Shown here one piece after another: positions 1 through 7,548 of a stretch of DNA of 64,000 bases. Under the pieces are notes generated by a model. It saw only the letters and a list, made by a program, of their open reading frames with translations, ran no database searches and was not told the DNA's origin. The position numbers and the translations under genes are program-made. The first letter of the stretch is position 1, and each line of letters begins with the position of its first letter. Source of the DNA: Lentisphaeria bacterium (GTDB lineage: Bacteria; Verrucomicrobiota; Lentisphaeria; Victivallales; Victivallaceae); contig CAAGED010000014.1 in assembly GCA_900768505.1 (NCBI GenBank), forward strand, positions 19,560-83,559. Reading direction: 5' to 3'.

Positions 1-1
1 T

Positions 2-925
2 ATGAGTGCGGAGATCGAGAGCGATGGTGAAACCACCATGCCGGTAAAAAAACTTCATGCCCTGGCTTCAAAATTTATTGCCACTGAATTGAAAATCAAC
101 TGCGATGAGAATAACCACATGCAGTTGAGTTGCGGCACCAGTCAGTTTAAATTGTTGGGTCTGCCTGCCTTTGATTTTCCCAAGGCGGTGGAGTTTTCGC
201 TGTTGCGCCAACTGAAATTCAAGCAGAGTGATTTTAAGCGTATGCTTAGTCAAATCTCCTATGCCGTGAGCATTGAAGACAGCCGCAAGGTATTGCACGG
301 CATTCTCTGCTCCGTGCGCGACAGTTCCGCTACCTTGGTGGCGACGGACGGCAAGCGTCTGGCCTTGGCGGAGAAGATGGCGGAGGAGTTTTCCGGCAAT
401 GACGGCGACTCAATTGTGCCTTTGAAAGCAGTATTAGAGACTCGTCGTCTGCTGGATGGTGATGAAGCCATTACTCTGGAGCTGGGGGAGCGTCAGGCGC
501 GTTTTGTCACGGATTCCTTTGAGTTGTCGACCAAACTTATTGAGGGGACATACCCCAATTACCGGCAGGTTATTCCAAGCAGTTTCAGTAAAACGGTGGT
601 GGTTAACACCAATGCGTTTCTCCAGAAGATTGAATTGGTTTCTCAGGCGTTATCGGATAACAATTCATTTATAATTTTCACTTTTGAGGATAATAAACTG
701 GAATTGCAGGCCAGCAGCACAGAATACGGTGAAGGGCGGGATTATATGGAGATTGAGTATCGGGACGAGCGTATTGAAGTATCGTTTAACCCGCTTTTTA
801 TTGCCGATCCGCTGCGGAATATCTCTGATGAAACGGTCAGCATTAAAATCAATGACTCATTCAGTCAGGTTGCGATTGAGGGGGGCGAGGGGTTCCTCTA
901 TGTAATTATGCCGATGCGGCGATAA
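2..925 (+). CDS. dnaN: DNA polymerase III sliding clamp (beta subunit), 5'-truncated by the window edge
   Basis: Ring-shaped processivity factor that tethers DNA polymerase III to DNA. The frame is open to the left edge, so roughly 60 N-terminal residues lie outside the window (307 residues here against about 370 in the family). Clamp signatures are easy to see: FKLLGLPAFDFP closing the first domain, VATDGKRLALAE in the second, TKLIEGTYPNYRQVIP at the start of the third, and the diagnostic C-terminus VIMPMRR. The first in-frame ATG at base 2 is not the real start, since it falls inside domain 1. A rho-independent terminator follows the stop directly, so dnaN ends its transcript here. No defects are seen in the visible two and a half domains. 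Confidence 0.97.
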   Translation: MSAEIESDGETTMPVKKLHALASKFIATELKINCDENNHMQLSCGTSQFKLLGLPAFDFPKAVEFSLLRQLKFKQSDFKRMLSQISYAVSIEDSRKVLHGILCSVRDSSATLVATDGKRLALAEKMAEEFSGNDGDSIVPLKAVLETRRLLDGDEAITLELGERQARFVTDSFELSTKLIEGTYPNYRQVIPSSFSKTVVVNTNAFLQKIELVSQALSDNNSFIIFTFEDNKLELQASSTEYGEGRDYMEIEYRDERIEVSFNPLFIADPLRNISDETVSIKINDSFSQVAIEGGEGFLYVIMPMRR

Positions 926-945
926 GTTTTTTATGATTTTTGCAT

Positions 946-985
946 GGCAGGATGGGGCAAAATTAGCTACTTCCTGCCTTTTTTT
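946..985 (+). terminator. Rho-independent terminator after dnaN
   Basis: Inverted repeat GGCAGGA (946-952) and TCCTGCC (972-978), followed at once by seven T residues. It sits 21 bases after the dnaN stop. Confidence 0.85.
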
Positions 986-1011
986 GTGCGGAGTTTTACC
1001 GTGGGTATGCC

Positions 1012-1040
1012 TTAAAAAATAATTTTACAGTTGTTATATT
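1012..1040 (+). promoter_or_regulatory. Possible sigma-70 promoter for the DA1-like gene
   Basis: TTAAAA (1012-1017), 17-base spacer, TATATT (1035-1040). The -10 box is the same as at several other predicted promoters in this window, but the -35 box is weak. Confidence 0.4.
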
Positions 1041-1108
1041 TACCTGTATTGATCGTCTGCAAATTGTGTTTTTTGCCGTTAAAAATGCGACACTCAACGG
1101 AGGATATG

Positions 1109-2134
1109 ATGTTCCGTTTTCGATTACTAACTTTAATATTGTTTTTGCTGCTGGCGGCGATTTCACTTCCGGCGGCGGGAAGAGAGCGAATTTATTGCAC
1201 TGTCTGCAATAAGAAAATTTCCGGACAATATGTTCAGGATAATGCCGGCAATGTCTACTGTTCGAAAAAATGTCTTAAAAAAAAACTGCCTCATTGCGTG
1301 GTATGCGATCAGACGATGGAGGAGTTTATCGAAACGGCGGACGGCCGCAGATTTTGTTCTCAAAAATGTTTTGAAAGCCAGCTGCCCAAATGTCTTAATT
1401 GTGGGACTCCACTGCAGGAACATTCGGTAATAAAATTGCCAAATGGCGAATTCCACTTCTGCAACGAGTGCGTCAGGCAGGAACTTTGTTCCAACTGTAT
1501 GCTGCCATTGGATGGCCGCAAGTTGAAGGATGGCCGCAAAATTTGCCGCAGTTGTGAAAAAAAATCGGTGAAGAATCAGGAAGAGGCAAAAAAACTGTTC
1601 AATCAGGTGCGGAACAATCTGCGTTCATGGCTTGGGGCAGACAATCGGCATCAAATTGAGTTTGAGCTGGTGGATGCCGATGAAATCAAGACCAAATTTC
1701 ATGACGATATTGACCGTGAGGGGGTCTATCAATACTCATTCACCTTGATCGAAAAACGTACGATTTTGGGAGCGGTGACGACGGTGCGCGAGAATGAAAA
1801 ATGTCGGATTTATATTTTAAGCCACCTTCCCCGGGATAAATTTGTAACCGTGGCGGTCCATGAATTGGCACATGATTACATGCAGCACTACATCGGCGAA
1901 TTTCCCGATCAGGCGGCTGTCAAGGAGGGATTTGCCCAATTTATTGCCTATGTCTACAATATCAAGCGCAAGGTGCCGTCGGAAAATATTCAGATCGAAT
2001 TTACCAAGGATGAAGTCTACGGCAACGGTTTCCGTAAAATGCGTGATTTGGCTGCCAGGTTAGGCGGCGTGCCTCAGCTGATTGCCCACTTGAAAGCAAT
2101 GGCTCCTCGACCGCCGGTGGGGGTTAAAAAATAA
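1109..2134 (+). CDS. Secreted LIM-like zinc-finger protein with DA1-like metallopeptidase domain
   Basis: Predicted exported zinc metallopeptidase of 341 residues. The start was placed at ATG 1109 because GGAGG at 1099-1103 lies five bases upstream; an ATG at 1106 and an upstream in-frame one at 1031 have worse spacing. A hydrophobic signal sequence (about residues 5-25) ends near LPAAG. Next comes a run of CxxC pairs in LIM/treble-clef style (CTVC, CSKKC, CVVC, CSQKC, CLNC, CNEC, CSNC, CRSC), separated by short conserved blocks. The C-terminal domain carries HELAH (about residues 251-255) and, 18 residues later, EGFAQF (Glu about 273), then YGNGFRKM. This order (HExxH, downstream EEG/KEG, YGxGFR) is that of the DA1 peptidase domain known from plant DA1 proteins, where it also follows a LIM domain. 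Substrate unknown. The DA1 link rests on motif recognition only. Confidence 0.75.
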   Translation: MFRFRLLTLILFLLLAAISLPAAGRERIYCTVCNKKISGQYVQDNAGNVYCSKKCLKKKLPHCVVCDQTMEEFIETADGRRFCSQKCFESQLPKCLNCGTPLQEHSVIKLPNGEFHFCNECVRQELCSNCMLPLDGRKLKDGRKICRSCEKKSVKNQEEAKKLFNQVRNNLRSWLGADNRHQIEFELVDADEIKTKFHDDIDREGVYQYSFTLIEKRTILGAVTTVRENEKCRIYILSHLPRDKFVTVAVHELAHDYMQHYIGEFPDQAAVKEGFAQFIAYVYNIKRKVPSENIQIEFTKDEVYGNGFRKMRDLAARLGGVPQLIAHLKAMAPRPPVGVKK

Positions 2135-2297
2135 AATAACTCCCTCCGGCAGTAATGTTTGTTCACCTGGTTGAGTAAGAATGGCCGATTTAACAGAACG
2201 ACAACTTGAATTAGAGGATTATTGCGCTAAATTTTATAGTGCGTTGTTATGATATTTTTTCAGGTGAAGAAATTTTTTTAAAAAGGATGCTTTTTTT

Positions 2298-3065
2298 ATG
2301 TATAAATTGATTTTATCGGTCGCAATGTTGTTATGCGCAGTGATGAATTTCGGCTGTGGAATGTTCCAGGAAAAACTTACCGATTCTGACCTTACGGCAT
2401 CGGAACTGGAGGCAAAATCACTTAACGTGATTGACCCAAAAAAACAGTTCAGAAATGCCAAATCTTATTATTTGAAGCAGATTATTACCGATGATGGAGT
2501 TTTTTCAAAGCAAAAATCAATTTTAATTACCCAGTTTTTGCGCCCGGATAATTTAATTACAACCTCCTTTGACGCCAATGGCAAACCCCAGCGTTCAGTT
2601 GTAATCGGCGATAATGGTTCCTTTGAAGTTGATTACGTAAAAAAGACGGTTAAGGATTTGCCGGAGGAGATGGCCAAAAACTTCCGTGCCATGCTGAAAA
2701 TCAATGAGCCAGGCGCCAGCTACTCCGACTTGTTCGAAAATGTGAAAATATATCGCAAAGAGTTGAATGGCAATAATTATTATCTGTTGCGCTGCAGCAA
2801 CTCCGGTGACAACAAGCAGGCAATGGATGTATATTACGATCCGGAGAGTTTTCTGCCATATCGTTATGAATATACGGGTAAAAACGGCGACAAGAGCAGT
2901 TCGACTATTTTGGAATACACCAAAAACACCAATGTCATTCTGCCCCGGAAAACGGAATCTTACAGCGGCGTAACCGGTGACACTATGCTGGTTGAAGTCT
3001 ACGACTATATTTTGGACAGCGAGGTGGATAAAAACATCTTCAAGAAGCCGGTGTTTAACAAGTAA
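2298..3065 (+). CDS. Putative outer-membrane lipoprotein (LolA/LppX-like?)
   Basis: 255-residue predicted lipoprotein: Lys near the N-terminus, a hydrophobic stretch and a lipobox ending in Cys at about residue 20 (MNFGC). After the Cys there is a polar linker and then a beta-rich body with alternating strands (SILITQFLRPDNLITT, RSVVIGDNGSFEVDY, YYLLRCSN, AMDVYYDPESFLPYRYEY). That pattern, and the way a DPESFLPYR segment is followed by strands, recalls LolA-type lipoprotein/lipid-binding folds; this is inference only. AAAAGGA lies about ten bases before the ATG. It is 20 bases upstream of another lipoprotein gene and probably co-transcribed with it. No enzymatic motif is visible. Confidence 0.7.
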   Translation: MYKLILSVAMLLCAVMNFGCGMFQEKLTDSDLTASELEAKSLNVIDPKKQFRNAKSYYLKQIITDDGVFSKQKSILITQFLRPDNLITTSFDANGKPQRSVVIGDNGSFEVDYVKKTVKDLPEEMAKNFRAMLKINEPGASYSDLFENVKIYRKELNGNNYYLLRCSNSGDNKQAMDVYYDPESFLPYRYEYTGKNGDKSSSTILEYTKNTNVILPRKTESYSGVTGDTMLVEVYDYILDSEVDKNIFKKPVFNK

Positions 3066-3085
3066 CGACTAATCAAGGTTTTTTT

Positions 3086-3970
3086 ATGGCACGATTTATT
3101 TTATTCATTGTTTCCATTTCGTTGATGCTCTCTCTCGTCTCCTGCAAATCGGACGCTCAATACCAGGCGGAGGCCGTGGAGCGGGCGCGTACATACCTGC
3201 TGAAAAATGGGGGGGATTTAAGTTACGAAAGCCGCAAATTCATACAATACAATCCGCCGGCTTTGCTGACGGCGCCAATATACCTGCCTGAATACCGCAG
3301 CCGGAAGGATTATCATACCGCGGTGGACAAAATTCAAGTCTGCATCACCTGGAGCGTACCCGGAGAAACGGAAGCATTTATGGTTTACGGAACGGGTGAC
3401 GGCTCGTTATACGATTGGAAGCCGTTGCGGTTGATTCGGCGCAATCTGCTGCCGGATAAGTCGCTTCGTCTGCCGGCCAATAAGGCGGCGCAAAACTTTG
3501 CATTAAATAAAATTCACACCATGGATGTGGAGATGTTCAACTTTATCCGTTTTGCCAATCCCCGGGCGGCGGTGACTAATTTAATTCCATTGGGGGATGA
3601 GGCGATTGATGAAATCAAGCTGATTGCGGGTAATCAGGCCAAGCGTAAAATTAACTCGGCGTCGGATATTTATTTTCAGATTACGCTCTTTTGGGAAGAC
3701 GAAAAGGCTTCACCGGAGGCACTCAACGGCGTGGTTGCCGTGTGTGGGTATTCGAAGTTGGACTTCACGGGTTGGAAGCCGTTGTTCGGCGGATTTTATT
3801 CCAAAAATGATTTTGCCAAAATTATACGCGCTGACATTGACGACCCCAAGAAGTTGGCCGCCTACCAAGAACAAATCGACGCCAAGTTGAAACTTGCACT
3901 TCCGGCCCCGGATTCCGCTGAGCTGGTAAATGTCGTTGTTCCAGCATCAACAACCATGGAGAAAAAATAA
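3086..3970 (+). CDS. Putative lipoprotein of unknown function
   Basis: 294 residues with a short N-terminal hydrophobic segment and a lipobox ending at Cys about 20 (SLVSC). The rest is soluble-looking and not recognised. Two similar halves may exist: VQVCITWSVPGETEAFMVYGTG-like strand text near residue 85 is echoed by DIYFQITLFWEDEKA and GVVAVCGYSKLDFTGWKPL near residues 195-225, and a WKPL motif occurs in both halves (YDWKPLRL and FTGWKPLF), suggesting an internal duplication. It lies directly upstream of yicC (3-base gap, with the GGAG that precedes yicC inside its last codons), so the two are probably translated from one message. Confidence 0.7.
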   Translation: MARFILFIVSISLMLSLVSCKSDAQYQAEAVERARTYLLKNGGDLSYESRKFIQYNPPALLTAPIYLPEYRSRKDYHTAVDKIQVCITWSVPGETEAFMVYGTGDGSLYDWKPLRLIRRNLLPDKSLRLPANKAAQNFALNKIHTMDVEMFNFIRFANPRAAVTNLIPLGDEAIDEIKLIAGNQAKRKINSASDIYFQITLFWEDEKASPEALNGVVAVCGYSKLDFTGWKPLFGGFYSKNDFAKIIRADIDDPKKLAAYQEQIDAKLKLALPAPDSAELVNVVVPASTTMEKK

Positions 3971-3973
3971 AAA

Positions 3974-4840
3974 ATGCGAAGTATGACCGGATTTGGCAAG
4001 GGTAGTGTCAGTTTGACCGCTTGCCAGCAGAGTTACGATATTGAGATATTGTCGGTAAATCGCCGCCAGCTGGAGCTGAGATTGAATATGCCGCCTGAAT
4101 TTAATGCTTTTGACCAGGAGATTCGTGCTTTAGTTGCCGAATTTATCTCCCGGGGAGCGGTAAATTTAAAAATCAGCGTTCATGCCGGGAGCAGTGTTAC
4201 ATTGGATTTTAACCAGTTGCGGCAACTTGCCGGACGCTGTATTGAATTACGCCGGGAATTGAAATTATCCCCGGAGGTTGATTTGGAGAGTTTATTGAAT
4301 ATCCGTGAACTTTACAATAATGATGCGGCAGTTGATTTAAGTGAATTCTGGCCGCAGATCAGGCAGGGAATCCGGGAGACGCTGACCCGATTTAATGCCA
4401 TGCGGGAGCGTGAAGGGGCTAATTTGCATCAGGATTTGACCATGCGCCTGGCTGCCTTGGAAGAGATTGTGGAGGAGCTTAAGGAGCGGACTAAGGAGTT
4501 GCCGGCGGCGCAGCGGGTGAAACTGATGGAGAAATTGGAGCAAGCCGGTTTACCGGTGGATTTGAATGATGAACGCCTGCTCAAGGAGTTGCTCTTCTAC
4601 GCCGACAAATGTGATGTGACTGAGGAACTGACTCGTTTGAGTAGTCATTTTGTCCAATTCAAGGGGTTTTTGGGCGGCAGGGAGAATTGCGGACGTAGTT
4701 TGGATTTTCTGATTCAGGAAATTTTTCGGGAAATCAATACATTGGGCAATAAATCCGGCAGTTGCAATGTTTCGCCGCTGGTGGTGAAATTCAAGAGCGA
4801 ATTGGAAAAAATACGCGAGCAAGTACAAAATATCGAGTAA
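3974..4840 (+). CDS. yicC: YicC family endoribonuclease
   Basis: 288-residue protein of the YicC/YloC family, described as endoribonucleases involved in RNA turnover and stationary-phase survival. It starts with the family hallmark RSMTGFGKG and ends with the equally conserved EKIREQVQNIE. In between are the N-terminal YicC domain (SVNRRQLELRLNMP, SRGAVNLKI) and the C-terminal DUF1732-type domain (DVTEELTRLSSH, GRSLDFLIQEIFREINTLGNKS). Length is normal. The start ATG lies 3 bases after the preceding lipoprotein stop, with GGAG overlapping the end of that gene. It opens a compact run of housekeeping genes (cysE, yggS, panE). Confidence 0.95.
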   Translation: MRSMTGFGKGSVSLTACQQSYDIEILSVNRRQLELRLNMPPEFNAFDQEIRALVAEFISRGAVNLKISVHAGSSVTLDFNQLRQLAGRCIELRRELKLSPEVDLESLLNIRELYNNDAAVDLSEFWPQIRQGIRETLTRFNAMREREGANLHQDLTMRLAALEEIVEELKERTKELPAAQRVKLMEKLEQAGLPVDLNDERLLKELLFYADKCDVTEELTRLSSHFVQFKGFLGGRENCGRSLDFLIQEIFREINTLGNKSGSCNVSPLVVKFKSELEKIREQVQNIE

Positions 4841-4934
4841 ATGGTACATTGCCGCCTGGGAGCAGGATATTTAAAATATTTTCAGCAGTTGCCGGTTGAT
4901 TTTTATTCCGGCGGTGTGGAAGGGGTTTGTTACG

Positions 4935-5882
4935 ATGGAATATAAATGCAAAAATGTCGGAACCAAATTGTGCGCCGATTTTTTGGACGATTTGGTGAAG
5001 AAGATTGGCGCCACCTATGAAGACAATCGCGGTATCAATCATATCGACGGACTGAACCTGCCCCGGAGGCAGGAGATTATTGAAGTAATAAATAAATTGC
5101 TGGAGGTGGTGTTTCCGGGGTTTGATCACGACCAGAATTGTTGCGTCCGGACAATAAGCTACGCTGTTGGGGCGCTTCTGTCGGAAATACATCTGCAGCT
5201 CTCCGACCAAATCAGTCGGGCGTTGCGTTGCCAAAATGCCAAGATTTCAGTAAAGCCATGCGAAATCAGCCAGCGCAGTGCGGAGGCGGTGACAAAACTG
5301 CTCAGTGCCATTCCGGAAATCCGGGAGATTATGAAAGAGGATGTCAAGGCCGCCTACGCCGGCGATCCGGCCGCCTTCTCCACGGATGAGATCATCCTCA
5401 GCTATCCGGGGATAAAAACTATTACCATTCAACGTTTTGCACATTTGCTTTACGCCTTGAACGTCCCGCTGTTGCCGCGGATGATGACGGAATACGCCCA
5501 TTCTCTGACCGGAATAGACATTCATCCCGGAGCGACCCTGGGGCGGGGGCTTTTTATTGATCATGGCACCGGGGTGGTAATTGGCGAAACGGCGGTGATC
5601 GGCGATCAAGTTAAAATTTATCAGGGTGTTACCCTTGGGGCACTCTCGTTTCCCAAGGACGCCTGCGGCTTGATAATCAAGGGGGCTCGGCGGCATCCGA
5701 CCATTGGCGATAATGTGACGCTTTATGCCGGTGCGACGGTGTTGGGCGATATTGTAATTGGTTCCAATTCGGTAATCGGCGGCAATGTCTGGATAACCGA
5801 GAGCATTCCGCCGGGGACTAAGGTGACCGTGGCGACGCCGGATCACAAAATCAAATACTCGTCAGGTGAAAAAAATGGTTGA
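4935..5882 (+). CDS. cysE: Serine O-acetyltransferase (long form)
   Basis: Transfers acetyl from acetyl-CoA to L-serine, the first step of cysteine synthesis. 315 residues from ATG 4935 (AAGGGG upstream; an in-frame ATG at 4896 has no ribosome-binding site). The N-terminal half is a long helical region, then the left-handed beta-helix hexapeptide repeats: GIDIHPGATLGRGLFIDHG, TGVVIGETAVIGDQVKIYQG, VTLGA, HPTIGDNVTLYAGATVLG, and IGSNSVIGGNVWI. The His-Gly pair of IDHGTG and the HP of the IHPGA block are the usual catalytic/substrate-binding segment. The final 8 bases overlap the yggS start. The N-terminal part is longer than in E. coli CysE, as in serine acetyltransferases of Bacteroidetes-type bacteria. 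Confidence 0.92.
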   Translation: MEYKCKNVGTKLCADFLDDLVKKIGATYEDNRGINHIDGLNLPRRQEIIEVINKLLEVVFPGFDHDQNCCVRTISYAVGALLSEIHLQLSDQISRALRCQNAKISVKPCEISQRSAEAVTKLLSAIPEIREIMKEDVKAAYAGDPAAFSTDEIILSYPGIKTITIQRFAHLLYALNVPLLPRMMTEYAHSLTGIDIHPGATLGRGLFIDHGTGVVIGETAVIGDQVKIYQGVTLGALSFPKDACGLIIKGARRHPTIGDNVTLYAGATVLGDIVIGSNSVIGGNVWITESIPPGTKVTVATPDHKIKYSSGEKNG

Positions 5883-6597
5883 AAATGATTTGATTCAGGA
5901 AAAATTAAATTCAATGCGGCAGCTGGTGGCGGATTGTGCCGAGAAATTCGGGCGGCCGCGGGAGAGTGTGAAACTTATTGCCGTAAGCAAGTTTTTTCCG
6001 GCGACTGATATTGCGGCGGCCCGTTTGGCGGGGCAATTGGATTTTGGTGAGAGCAAAGTTCAGGAGTTGACCGATAAGCAGCACTATTTTGCCGACCGCC
6101 CGGAGGGTGAGGGGATTTGCTGGCATTTGATTGGACATTTGCAGAGCAACAAAGTTAAGAGTGCGGTGGAGTTGGCGGATTTGATACACTCGGTTGATTC
6201 ATTAAAATTAATTGAAAAGCTTGATCAGGCGGCGGAAGCGGCCGGGAAGAGATGTAAAATATTGCTCGAATTCAACATTTCCGGTGAAATCAGTAAGCAC
6301 GGATTTTATCCGGAGGAGGCCAGAGCGGCGATTGCCAGCGTATTGCAATCGTCCAATTTGGAGTTGTGCGGCTTGATGACCATGGCGCCGGAAGGTGCGG
6401 ATTATCAGGCACAATTGGCGATATTCAGCGCCTTGCGTGATCTCCGGGATTATTTCAGCAGTGAATTTGATATTTCACTGCCGGAGCTCTCCATGGGGAT
6501 GAGTGGGGATTATGAAGCGGCAATTGCGAGCGGAGCGACCATGGTAAGGATTGGCAGTGCAATTTTTGGAGGAAGAAATTATGGACGAGAAACTTAG
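5875..6597 (+). CDS. yggS: PLP homeostasis protein (YggS/PROSC family)
   Basis: Pyridoxal-5'-phosphate binding protein with an alanine-racemase-like TIM barrel that balances free PLP. 240 residues from ATG 5875, with AGGTG at 5864-5868; a GTG at 5866 is an alternative start but too close to that site. Signatures: LIAVSKFFPATDI (PLP lysine in AVSK), DFGESKVQEL, WHLIGHLQSNKVK, IHSVDSLKLIEKL, FNISGEISKHGF, GLMTMAP, LSMGMSGDYEAAI and VRIGSAIFGGRNY. In most relatives the second motif reads GENY/GENR; here it is GESK. It overlaps cysE by 8 bases and panE by 17 bases, implying translational coupling. Confidence 0.94.
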   Translation: MVENDLIQEKLNSMRQLVADCAEKFGRPRESVKLIAVSKFFPATDIAAARLAGQLDFGESKVQELTDKQHYFADRPEGEGICWHLIGHLQSNKVKSAVELADLIHSVDSLKLIEKLDQAAEAAGKRCKILLEFNISGEISKHGFYPEEARAAIASVLQSSNLELCGLMTMAPEGADYQAQLAIFSALRDLRDYFSSEFDISLPELSMGMSGDYEAAIASGATMVRIGSAIFGGRNYGRET

Positions 6598-7522
6598 AGT
6601 GGTAGTAGTTGGAGCGGGAGCGGTAGGAGCCTATTTCGGCGGGCGTTTGGCGCAGTCGGGAAAATTTGATGTGGCAGTAATCTGCCGGAACAATTTGGAT
6701 TTAATAAAACGCAATGCGTACAGCGTCCGGAGCATAGCCGGCGACTTTAAATTTGTGCCAGCGGCCTGTTACCAGAATCCCGGGGATTGTGAATGGGCGG
6801 CGGATATTGTGCTGATTGCCAGCAAAGTGCTGCCGGAAATCAATACCTGCGAAATCATTCGCCCGCTGATTAAATCCAATACGGCGATTATGCTGATTCA
6901 AAACGGCATTGATATTGAGGGGAAAATCCATCGAGCATATCCGGATAACGAGCTTATCAGTGCGATTGCTTATATTGGTGTAACCAGGGGCGCCGGGGCT
7001 AATTTGATAAATCATACCGGGGGCGGCACCTTGAAATTTGGCCATTATGAGAGCGAAAAATTTTCGTCGCGTAAGATTGAGTTGCTGCAGGAAGCATTTA
7101 ACGCCACGGGTGTGAAGTCGGAAATAGTGGAAGACATAATCCAATACCGTTATATTAAAGAGATTTGGAATGTGCCGTACAATTCGATTTCGGTGTTGGC
7201 CGGCGGAGTGGACACCTATTTTATGAGTCATGACCAGCGAATTTGTTGTTTGGCTTATGACATTATGAAAGAGATTCAATCGATAGCCAAGGCGGATGGA
7301 CGGATAATCGGCGACGATGTGATTGAATCCACGGTGGATTACACCCGGAATTTTCCGCCGTACAAGACCAGTATGCTGATTGATTATGAAAATCATCGGC
7401 CATTGGAATCTGAGGCGATTGTGGGCAATTTATTGCGGATTGGCGAAAAATATAATGTTTCGACGCCCAATATCCGCTGTATTTATGCTCTGTTGCGCAG
7501 TGTCAATATTCACATAAAATAA
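6581..7522 (+). CDS. panE: 2-dehydropantoate 2-reductase (ketopantoate reductase)
   Basis: NADPH-dependent reduction of ketopantoate to pantoate in vitamin B5/CoA synthesis. 313 residues from ATG 6581 (GGAGG at about 6569-6573); its first codons overlap the end of yggS. The N-terminal Rossmann motif is GAGAVGAYFGGRLA (residues about 11-24). The later LIASKVLPEI and IMLIQNGIDIEGKI segments match ApbA/PanE, with the catalytic Lys in the SKV motif. The C-terminal helical domain contains KEIWNVPYNSISVLAG (usually KxxxNxxxNxxxAL) and the end PPYKTSMLIDYENHRPLESEAIVGN, which fits the substrate-binding SSMxxDxxxGRxxEID motif. Confidence 0.9.
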   Translation: MDEKLRVVVVGAGAVGAYFGGRLAQSGKFDVAVICRNNLDLIKRNAYSVRSIAGDFKFVPAACYQNPGDCEWAADIVLIASKVLPEINTCEIIRPLIKSNTAIMLIQNGIDIEGKIHRAYPDNELISAIAYIGVTRGAGANLINHTGGGTLKFGHYESEKFSSRKIELLQEAFNATGVKSEIVEDIIQYRYIKEIWNVPYNSISVLAGGVDTYFMSHDQRICCLAYDIMKEIQSIAKADGRIIGDDVIESTVDYTRNFPPYKTSMLIDYENHRPLESEAIVGNLLRIGEKYNVSTPNIRCIYALLRSVNIHIK

Positions 7523-7548
7523 AAGTATGCACGGAGTGGTTGTCAGTT

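Noticed and set aside
2181..2252. 23-codon frame MADLTERQLELEDYC... between the DA1-like gene and the next lipoprotein
   Set aside because: Only 23 codons, no good ribosome-binding site, not linked to a known small protein; could be chance or a remnant.
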